This document shows positions 9,191-16,402 of a stretch of DNA of 64,000 bases, piece by piece. A program made the translations under genes and the position numbers. Source of the stretch: Ligustrum vulgare (taxonomy: Eukaryota > Streptophyta > Magnoliopsida > Lamiales > Oleaceae); NCBI GenBank assembly GCA_963555705.1, contig OY743176.1:41462497-41526496 (forward strand), in the 5' to 3' direction. Every line of letters starts with the position of its first letter. The first letter of the stretch is position 1. Below the pieces are notes generated by a model. That model was not told the DNA's origin and made no database searches. It worked only from the letters and a program-made list of their open reading frames with translations.

Positions 9191-9790
9191 ATGCTTTTAA
9201 ATAGTTCATGCTGGGAAGAGGTTAGATCCATCAAAAACATGGATATCATTCTTACAAACATTCGCAAGTATTATTCCAGTCTTCCAATGAATGATCTGAG
9301 GAAAATTTATCGAATAAGACTCGAAAGATTGAGGTTGCTGATGGCTCATGGTGTTTCAGAAGATGTTCGCTGGTTGATCGAAGCAAAGGTTCGACTATCT
9401 GGTGAATTACCTATGACATTTCCAAAGCACATGCCTGGTTTAGGCAAAAGCACCTTCGCAAAGAAACGAAGAGCAAAAAGGCTGAATGGTTGCTACAAAT
9501 GTGCTCGTTGGAACTGTGATACTCGTTGCAAAACAGTAGGATATTCTTCTACTAATCGGGATGATAAAATCAAATTCATAAAGGGTGGACTGAGTAAGGA
9601 GTCTTTGGATGATATTCGACTGACTCTTGAGACGCACCCAAGTGGTTATGTGCAACGTGAACTTTTCTCCTTATACGCTCAGTTTAACGGGGACAAAAAT
9701 CGTTATAGTCTCCAAAATATAATAGCAAAAGATCCTGTTTGCCAGTCTGTTTTACAAAATGAGGCTTCTGGCAGTTCATCAATGATATAA
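9191..9790 (+). CDS. Basic cysteine-cluster protein, Betaflexiviridae nucleic-acid-binding-like
   Basis: 199 codons from ATG 9191; a second in-frame ATG at 9239 (MDIIL) may be the real start. Residues 20-70 are helical and charged. Residues 88-97 hold a basic patch (STFAKKRRAKR spans 87-97), followed at once by Cys 101, 104, 109 and 113 (CX2CX4CX3C). A further segment, DDKIKFIKGG (124-133), follows, then about 65 residues of unrecognised C-terminus. A basic arm abutting a four-Cys finger and then a K..FI..G segment is the layout of the small nucleic-acid-binding, silencing-suppressor-type proteins of carlaviruses and vitiviruses. That is a pattern resemblance, not an alignment, and the usual viral proteins are about half this length. 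It lies 337 bp upstream of the LOG gene in the same orientation and antisense to the retrotransposon. Confidence 0.5.
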   Translation: MLLNSSCWEEVRSIKNMDIILTNIRKYYSSLPMNDLRKIYRIRLERLRLLMAHGVSEDVRWLIEAKVRLSGELPMTFPKHMPGLGKSTFAKKRRAKRLNGCYKCARWNCDTRCKTVGYSSTNRDDKIKFIKGGLSKESLDDIRLTLETHPSGYVQRELFSLYAQFNGDKNRYSLQNIIAKDPVCQSVLQNEASGSSSMI

Positions 9791-9846
9791 GGTAAATCTC
9801 TTGATACACATTTAAAATATTTTGCTGTTTTCTTTCACGCGTTTTG

Positions 9847-9937
9847 GAAATAAAATATATTTTCCTTTCTCGAGTTTTGATAAAGCTGGAAATAAATATA
9901 TTTTCCTTTCTCGAGGTTTGATAAAGCTGGAAATAAA
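9847..9937 (+). repeat. 41-bp tandem duplication between the two cargo genes
   Basis: TTTTCCTTTCTCGAG...GATAAAGCTGGAAATAAAT occurs twice (TTTTCC at 9860 and 9901). It lies in the presumed 3' end of the upstream gene or the promoter of LOG. Confidence 0.75.
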
Positions 9938-9951
9938 TCACCGAAAGGTGA
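9938..9951 (+). other. Hairpin with GAAA tetraloop
   Basis: TCACC-GAAA-GGTGA is a perfect 5-bp stem with a GNRA tetraloop, just after the 41-bp duplication. It is a possible RNA structure at the 3' side of the upstream gene; function unknown. Confidence 0.4.
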
Positions 9952-9990
9952 TATCTTTGGTAAAACAGTCAAAAGTTGGCCGATTTTGTC

Positions 9991-10010
9991 AAAAGTAAAT
10001 CTTTACTTTT
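9991..10010 (+). other. Perfect inverted repeat AAAAGTAAATCTTTACTTTT
   Basis: The arms match completely around a minimal loop, 118 bp upstream of the LOG start. It is AT-rich and could be chance or a regulatory or terminator-like structure. Confidence 0.35.
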
Positions 10011-10044
10011 TCAGAATCAATGAAAAACAGTAAGTTTTTCCGGC

Positions 10045-10053
10045 TTTAAATAG
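10045..10053 (+). promoter_or_regulatory. TATA-like box of the LOG gene
   Basis: TTTAAATAG lies about 75 bp upstream of the ATG at 10128. The pyrimidine-rich sequence between them (TCTTCTTCG, TTTTCTCTTCTATAC) looks like a plant 5' leader. Together they suggest the gene has its own promoter rather than relying on the LTR, which faces the other way. Confidence 0.4.
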
Positions 10054-10127
10054 CCAAACATATTTCATAGTTCAGGCATCCCAAAATCACATCTTCTTCG
10101 TAAGTTTTCTCTTCTATACTATCAAAG

Positions 10128-10781
10128 ATGGAAGCACCAAAACTTCGACAGATCAAAACTATTTGTGTATTTTGTGGATCAAAAGTGGGGAAAGGCTTCA
10201 GTTATCTAGAAGCGGCCGTAGATCTTGGAAAGAAACTGGGGGAAAAAGGTATCACTCTTGTGTATGGGGGTGGTAGCAGTGGTCTAATGGGTTGTGTTTC
10301 CCAATCTGCTCTTGCAGAGAAATCAAAAGTAATCGGTGTCATACCTGTCCCTTTGGTAGATGTTGCAGGAAAAACACGAGGGCATGAAGTTCAAACCTTA
10401 TCCATCCATGAACGCATAACTTGTATGCTATATGGTTCTGATGCCTTTATAGCCCTGCCCGGAGGTTTTGGTACCTTAGAAGAAATCTTTAACATTACCT
10501 CGTGGGCTCAACTAGATCTCCATACTAAGCCTATTGGGCTTCTGAATGTTAACAATTTCTTTGATGGCTTGTTAACCTTTCTTGATTATGCTGTGGAACA
10601 GGGATTCATCTCTCCATTTTCCAGAACACTCCTTATTTCTGCTCCTACTATTGATGAACTACTGGATAAGCTGCAGTCATATATCTCAATACAAGATCCA
10701 GCAGGGGTTAAGATAGATTGGTCTCAAGGAAGGGGAATCAAGCGAAAATGGAGTCCGGTTAATGTAAACTTAACTTTATGA
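10128..10781 (+). CDS. LOG: Cytokinin riboside 5'-monophosphate phosphoribohydrolase, LOG family, intronless
   Basis: 217 codons, the normal LOG length. LOG enzymes release active cytokinin bases from their riboside monophosphates in the cytosol, in one step. Visible hallmarks: ICVFCGS at 12-18, YGGGSSGLMG at 46-55, IHER at 93-96, PGGFGTLEE at 111-119 and SWAQLDLHTKPIGLLN at 125-140. Two oddities: the residue after IHER is Ile where family members normally have Lys at a substrate-binding position, and the segment between GVIP and the HER motif is about two residues short. Plant LOG genes are normally split by several introns; this one is continuous, as expected for a retrocopy captured as cDNA. 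It lies antisense inside an LTR element. The reading frame is complete, so it may be expressed; activity is uncertain because of the Ile. Confidence 0.88.
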   Translation: MEAPKLRQIKTICVFCGSKVGKGFSYLEAAVDLGKKLGEKGITLVYGGGSSGLMGCVSQSALAEKSKVIGVIPVPLVDVAGKTRGHEVQTLSIHERITCMLYGSDAFIALPGGFGTLEEIFNITSWAQLDLHTKPIGLLNVNNFFDGLLTFLDYAVEQGFISPFSRTLLISAPTIDELLDKLQSYISIQDPAGVKIDWSQGRGIKRKWSPVNVNLTL

Positions 10782-10792
10782 ATCTTAGAATA

Positions 10793-11013
10793 GGTGGGGG
10801 TAGAGTACGGAGTATTCTTACTCTCGAGACACCCCTCTAATTTCCTAGGATTTTCCTTAATGTTTAAATCTTGTGTGTACCTCAAAGGTTCCAGGTGGTA
10901 GATTACGGAGTATTCTTACTCTCGAAACACACCTTTTTGAAGGTTTCTTTATTTCCTCAAAAGGTCAGAGGTGGTAGGATACGGCTACTCCGGAAACACA
11001 TCTCTCAATTTGA
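10793..11013 (+). repeat. Three related hairpin-forming repeats downstream of LOG
   Basis: Copies at about 10793-10837, 10893-10935 and 10970-11013 share GGTGG-TA-(n)-TACGG...AAACAC or GAGACAC. The first two contain GAGTATTCTTACTC, a small hairpin, enclosed by outer arms that also pair (GGGGT/ACCCC in copy 1, AGGTG/CACCT in copy 2). They probably lie in the 3' untranslated region of the LOG transcript. The short frame at 10871 crosses them and is not a gene. Confidence 0.6.
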
Positions 11014-11740
11014 GGAATTTCCCATGTTGCTTTCTTTTGCTTTTGCGTGTTTTCATGTATTTCCTTTCTAGGGTGACTCTTGTGTGTTCTCCTTATGAGA
11101 AAATAATAATATCTCTGTTATCATCTACTAAATCTCGTTTGTGATGTAAATGAACTTGTATGTCTAACTTCAATTCTCTTAGTGATTGCATACCATACTA
11201 TGCTCTTAACTCCAAACGATAAAATTCTAGGCAGAGTTTTCCTTTGAAATTTGGACTTATCCAAATCGTAAGCATATTTCATAACTCACAATAATAACTA
11301 ATTGTACATTTGATCACAATTTCGTCAAACTTCAATATCATCATAAATATTCCAGAAAATCAATTCATAATTCCTCAACATAGAAATTTCAAATCATAAT
11401 TTCTAATATCACCATATCAAGTCCTTATTTCTCAATAATTAAGAGCCTAAACTTTAAATCTCCAACTTCATAATTCTTCTCATAAAAATCTCAATAAAAT
11501 CATATCACTTATAATCTCAACATCTCATCATAACTTCATAAAACTGACTTTCTATTTCTCGTTTAATCTAAACGATGAATAATTCGAAAATATTATCTAG
11601 TCCTTTCTGTTGACTTCTCATACTTAGTGCCATGTCTAAAATCAATTATGCAAAGTCCATTTAGGGCTCATCATTTCTAAACTTGACGACAAAGATTATT
11701 TTGAAAATCATTCGTAAATCATATTTTTTTTTTTTTTTTC
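11014..11740. other. AT-rich internal region, no gene seen
   Basis: No frame, RNA gene or clear repeat is visible. It ends in a T-run just before the 94-bp repeat. Confidence 0.5.
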
Positions 11741-12022
11741 AAAATTGAAACTTGAAGAGTGGTACCAATAATCATCCACAGTTTTTCCTTGCTTTTAAGC
11801 AAAGGTAGTGATAAAGGGATAAATTATTGAACTGAAAATTGAAACTTGAAGAGTGGTACCAATAATCATCCACAGTTTTTCCTTGCTTTTAAGCAAAGGT
11901 AGTGATAAAGGGATAAATTATTGAACCGAAAATTGAAACTTGAAGAGGAAGTACTAATAACCATCCACAGTTTTTCCCTTGTTTTTACACAAAGGTAGTG
12001 ATAAAGGGATAAATTATTGTAC
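11741..12022 (+). repeat. 94-bp tandem repeat, three copies
   Basis: Copies start at 11741, 11835 and 11929 (AAAATTGAAACTTGAAGAG). The first two are nearly identical and the third has diverged (GGAAGTACTAATAACC, TTTACAC). Each contains CTTGCTTTTAAGCAAAGG, a hairpin (TTTGCTTAAAAGCAAG on the other strand). Confidence 0.9.
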
Positions 12023-12821
12023 AATTCATTATCAATTTTGTTTGTTTAATATATTATTCCATATATTTTTGGCAAAAGTTACGAACCAACTTAATTTCTA
12101 ATTGAGTCAATCTTACTAAGCTTAATATGAACCAAAATTCATATCAATATCCTCTATGTCTCATGATTCTACATTAAAATGAATAAATTAAAATTTAGGC
12201 TTCTATCAATTCATATCATACTCAACATGTATATTTCACTTAAAGATTCATAACATATGAATATTTCATACTTAACATGTCTTAATAAAATCGTAAATGA
12301 CTTGCAAAGCATATAACATACCTGGTTCGAGGAGTCAATACGTGGAGAGTGACATAGTAGAGTGATGAGTTAAAATATTTAAAAAAAAAAATTATTATTA
12401 ATCATTTCGCATCTTTACATAAGATTGGGCCTAATTAACCCAAATAAAATTTTATCGTCAAATCTTATTTTCCTTTAGTCCCCGAACTTCTAGAAATTTA
12501 TTAAAGACATCAATATAAAAATCATATCACTAACTAATTATATTCCATAAAATTTTCAGAACATTACAAACTCCCTTGCTTAAAATGAATTTTGTCCTTG
12601 AAATTCGCACATCAAATTTCATCATACTTTTCAAAATCATAACCATACTTGACATGTGAAAATTCAAATTTTTTTTTTTTAATTGAATAGTGATTTCGTT
12701 CACTGTTCATCATGAATAGCACGTCGTTTTACTGTTCACGTGAATAGTTTTTTTTTTTTTTTTTTTTTTTTTTAAGAAATAAAATTTCAAAAATCTACAG
12801 AATCGTTTTTAAAACTCTTGT
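12023..12821. other. AT-rich internal region next to the primer-binding site
   Basis: This is the expected leader of the retrotransposon RNA (minus strand). It has a long T-run (about 12749-12773) and a TTCACGTGAA palindrome near 12735. No gag start or other frame is visible. Confidence 0.5.
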
Positions 12822-12832
12822 CTCTGATACCA
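12822..12832 (-). other. Primer-binding site, initiator tRNA-Met type
   Basis: The minus strand reads TGGTATCAGAG two bases inside the right LTR. This is the usual plant LTR-retrotransposon site complementary to the 3' end of initiator tRNA-Met, and it fixes the element's orientation. Confidence 0.9.
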
Positions 12833-13331
12833 ACTGTGACGACCCGAATTCTCGACCATTCGAGTGCCACTAAAAGTGACTCATATCATATTATCGAGAC
12901 TTAAATAGTAATGTAAAATTATTCAAAAGAATAATTAGAATCCCATAATTTTATTTGTGAATAAAAATAGAACATAATTATCTCATCAATCTTAACCACT
13001 TTTCCCACTTCCATGTTGACCGCCTCGAACCTTCAATTATCTGAAAATGGTAAATATCGTGGAGTGAGATTTATAAAATCCCAGTAAGTATACCAAGCAT
13101 AATTTTCTTTTGAAAGCATATGGATCATTTTCATCATAACATAGGATATGATCGAAATCCTCATAAACATAGAGAGACACAAGAATTTTACCGAACTTAG
13201 ATGGCAAGAATTCTTATGTGTAGCGCTACTAAACTCCGATTCCCTTGCATAATTATAAACATATCATATCATATGGGACCCAGAATAATTTCTTGGAATT
13301 GATTCCATTGTAATGATCCAAACATAAATAG

Positions 13332-14040
13332 CATACTTACTTTTCTTAAAAACATAATGTATTTTACTTTTCATAAAAACATACTTACTTTTCTTAAAAA
13401 CATAAGGTGTATTTACCTTTCATAAAAACATACTTACTTTTCATAAAAACATAAAGTAATACCTTTCATAAAAACATACTTACTTTTCATAAAAACATAA
13501 GGTATATTTACCTTTCATAAAAACATACTTACTTTTCATAAAAACATAAAGTAATACCTTTCATAAAAACATACTTACTTTTCATAAAAACATAAGGTAT
13601 ATTTACCTTTCATAAAAACATACTTACTTTATAAAAACATAAGATATACTTACTTGTCATAAAAACATACTTACTTTTCATAAAAACATAAGGTGTATTT
13701 ACCTTTCATAAAAACATACTTACTTTTCATAAAAACATAAGATATACTTACTTGTCATAAAAACATACTTACTTTTCATAAAAACATAAGGTGTATTTAC
13801 CTTTCATAAAAACATACTTACTTTTCATAAAAACATAAGATATACTTACTTGTCATAAAAACATACTTACTTTTCATAAAAACATAAGGTGTATTTACCT
13901 TTCATAAAAACATACTTACTTTTCATAAAAACATAAAGTAATACCTTTCATAAAAACATACTTACTTTTCATAAAAACATAAGGTATATTTACCTTTCAT
14001 AAAAACATACTTACTTTTCATAAAAACATAAAGTAATACC
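13332..14040 (+). repeat. Minisatellite in the right LTR
   Basis: Same array as in the left LTR with one ~98-bp unit fewer. The LTRs therefore differ in length by slippage or unequal exchange rather than by point mutation. Confidence 0.9.
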
Positions 14041-14418
14041 TTTCATATACTTTTCCATATTTATACAAATATTATGCTCTTCATGATTACATATAATGGA
14101 GTCTTATCAACCATTCATATACTTTTCCATATTTATACAAATATTATGCTCTTCATGATTACATATAATGGAATCTTATCAACCATTCATATACTTTTCC
14201 ATATTTATACAAATATTATGCTCTTCATGATTACATATAATGGAGTCTATAATTCATTCATATACTTTTCCATATTTATACAAATATTATGCTCTTCATG
14301 ATTACATATAATGGAGTATATAATTCATTCATATACTTTTCCATATTTATACAAATATTATGCTCTTCATGATTACATATAATGGAGTATATAATTCATT
14401 CATATACTTTTCCATATT
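14041..14418 (+). repeat. 71-72-bp tandem repeat in the right LTR, about five copies
   Basis: Counterpart of the left-LTR repeat, same copy number as far as I can read. Confidence 0.9.
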
Positions 14419-14751
14419 TATTAAATTAAGATTCTCATAATTATTATATATAATGGAACCTCTCATGCTTGCATATATTTTCTTAATTTCAATAATAAAA
14501 ATAATTTTTGTATAAATAAATATTGGGATAACATTGAATTAAGTACTTGGACTTAATATACTTTAAATCAAGAGAATGGAGATATTTTTAGAAATTCGGA
14601 ATTTAATTTAAAATCGAACGATCTCGATTATTTCTTGACTTGGCTATACGAATACGTCGCGGCGTTAACTTAATAAAAATGGGTGAAATAGTAGCGACAC
14701 GATTTTCTATTAAAATAATTATTAATCGCGTAAAAATTCTTGGTCGCTACA

Positions 14752-14756
14752 TTTAT
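14752..14756 (+). repeat. Target-site duplication TTTAT, right copy
   Basis: It directly follows the terminal CA of the right LTR. Removing 6345-14756 restores an exact 1,332-bp unit. Confidence 0.93.
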
Positions 14757-15072
14757 TCCGTCCTTGTAAAATAAGAAGTCGTTGTATTCTGGACACCTGA
14801 ACGGTCTGAAAACCCATGACATCATTTTCGTTTGCCTGAACAAATGATGCATATCTTCAATACGTTCAGAATAATATATTTTGTTTATCTGTTGTTTCAA
14901 ATCTTCCGGTAAATTGGAGAACAACTGTCCAAACTCGTGATTTTGGTCTAATGCGAATCGAGGCGAGTATTAAGAGGAATTCATGTTTCGCATGCCGAAT
15001 TCTAACGGAGTCTCTCAAACTTACTAGTCAATATTTGTATTGGTGTATTACTTATAGGTGTTGACCACAAAG
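14757..15072 (+). repeat. Unit M5, right part
   Basis: This 316-bp segment resumes the repeat exactly where 6344 left off, after the duplicated TTTAT at 14752-14756. It encodes, on the minus strand, the N-terminal half of the F-box-like ORF. A base missing in the segment after the MNSS codons (GAATTCTAACGG) and a TAAGAGG variant (TTAAGAGG instead of TGAGAGG) make this copy defective. Confidence 0.93.
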
Positions 15073-16402
15073 TACATGTGTCCCTACTTTAATTTGAAAT
15101 TCAAATTCTCCCTCCGAAACTCCCGCCCTAAAGTACGAAGATTCTAAATTCAAAATCCGACACATGGGACCGAGTACGTATGGAATCTTCAGTCCACGCA
15201 GTGGCACGGCTCCCACAACCCGTGGGCAAACCCATATAATATTACGGTTTGCCCGCCCGCCGGGGTCACCTCCGTACAGCCAGCTGGCCAAATCCTGGCC
15301 ATCCGCTCTTCGGATCAACAGGGTTGATTCAGATCAACCGTCGAACTTGAAATTGCCCGTGCTTCTAACTTGTAGCCTCACGATTAGGATGGTCCGTTCA
15401 ATCGCGAGGGTTTAACTCTGTCGTACACTTGTATAAACGTGACGATCTTTTCTCACCGTCTTGTTGGCTGTGATGAACGTTTTACGGACTGTGATTCTTT
15501 CGATATTTATAACATTTTTGATCGTCCTGCAGATATACTTTGAAATTCATTTTGGGAAGTTCTTTCCCGATGAAGATGATGCCATTTGTATTTTATATTG
15601 AGTTGTATTCTGTGTCGAGTGTATTCGAAGTTGAACGATTAATTTATAGCTCGTATTTTGTTCGGACATTTGATTTGCAAATCTCTTCGTGTCAAATCAG
15701 AAACAGATGTAATGAGAACTTTAGATTCGAATTTGAAAATCGTTCAATCAATTTATCGCGTTCAAATCGTAAATAATTGATATAAAGAACATCGTAGAAA
15801 CATATACTGTTCAGATCACTCATCCAGAAGATGCAGAATTTCATAGTCATGTTATGTGCACTTGTCCATATTCTCTTCGCGTCTGTATTGAATGATTTCG
15901 TAGCCTCTGTTCCGAGCCGTCCATGTGTACGTTGATCTGTGTACGCAGTCGGAGTATTCTGAGTTGCAATCCGAGTCGATCAGGCTGGATATGAATTTTG
16001 ACAAATTCGTATCTATCTTCGACCTCTCGAGGTTCTCGATTATCTGTGCAGCTGGAGTTCTAAGATAGTTTATAATTCCCAAATTTATTCCGTCCTTGTA
16101 AAATAAGAAGTCGTTGTATTCTGGACACCAGAACGGTCTGAAAGCCCACGACATCATTTTCGTTTGCCTGAACAAATGATGAATATATTCAATATGTTCA
16201 GAATAATTTTTTTTTATCTGTTGTTTCAAATCTTCCGGTAAATTGGAGAACAACTGTCCAAACTCGTGATTTTGGTCCAATGCGAATCGAGGCGAGTATT
16301 GAGAGGAATTCATGATTCGCATGCCGAATTGTTAACGGAGTCTCTCAAACTTACTAGTCAATTTGTGTATTGGTGTATTACTTATAGGTGTTGACCACAG
16401 AG
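15073..16402 (+). repeat. Unit M6 (first type B unit)
   Basis: This 1,330-bp unit has type B markers (CTCCCGCC, CAAAATCCG, CATGGGACC, TTTATAGCTCG, TCGTAAATAATTG). Its loop reads CATATAATATTAC, with the nonanucleotide intact at 15237-15245. The complementary-sense ORF is open from its AUG although the upstream non-AUG extension is closed by GTTAAC. This supports the AUG at 16320-16322 as the real start. Confidence 0.95.
15852..16322 (-). CDS. F-box-like protein (unit M6)
   Basis: 156 codons, one fewer than M1 because the A-run is shorter. It is closed just upstream of the AUG, which confirms AUG initiation as the sensible model. FWCPE and LPEDL are kept. The second Met region reads MRIMNSS. 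Confidence 0.48.
   Translation of the reverse strand: MRIMNSSQYSPRFALDQNHEFGQLFSNLPEDLKQQIKKNYSEHIEYIHHLFRQTKMMSWAFRPFWCPEYNDFLFYKDGINLGIINYLRTPAAQIIENLERSKIDTNLSKFISSLIDSDCNSEYSDCVHRSTYTWTARNRGYEIIQYRREENMDKCT

Larger units (their letters stand above)
6345..14751 (-). mobile_element. LTR retrotransposon without visible gag-pol, carrying two antisense genes
   Basis: The element is 8,407 bp with TG...CA ends, near-matching termini (TGTGACGACC and, inverted, TGTAGCGACC), two LTRs of about 1.9-2.0 kb, a 5-bp target duplication and a tRNA-Met-type primer-binding site, which sets its transcription on the minus strand. The internal ~4.5 kb has no minus-strand frame longer than 85 codons, hence no gag, protease, reverse transcriptase or integrase: a non-autonomous, LARD-like element. 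Both recognisable genes lie on the plus strand, antisense to the element. The end sequence TGTGACGACCC is common in plant Ty3-gypsy LTRs, but superfamily cannot be fixed without pol. Confidence 0.92.
12835..14751 (-). repeat. Right LTR (5' LTR of the element)
   Basis: 1,917 bp, complete: TGTGACGACC at its inner end next to the primer-binding site and GGTCGCTACA at its outer end next to the target duplication. It is very AT-rich with two tandem-repeat zones. Confidence 0.92.

Noticed and set aside
8926..9204. 92-codon frame upstream of the cysteine-cluster gene
   Set aside because: AT-driven composition, no domain or signal, overlaps the start of the next gene.
10871..11071. 66-codon frame downstream of LOG
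   Set aside because: It crosses two copies of the structured repeat and has no recognisable domain.
6345..14751. Helitron as the source of the hairpins or the insert
   Set aside because: The insert has LTRs, a tRNA primer site and a 5-bp target duplication. Helitrons lack these and do not carry TAATATTAC in the loop.
15052..15318. 88-codon minus-strand frame over the hairpin of M6
   Set aside because: Present in a single unit, runs through the stem-loop, no motif.
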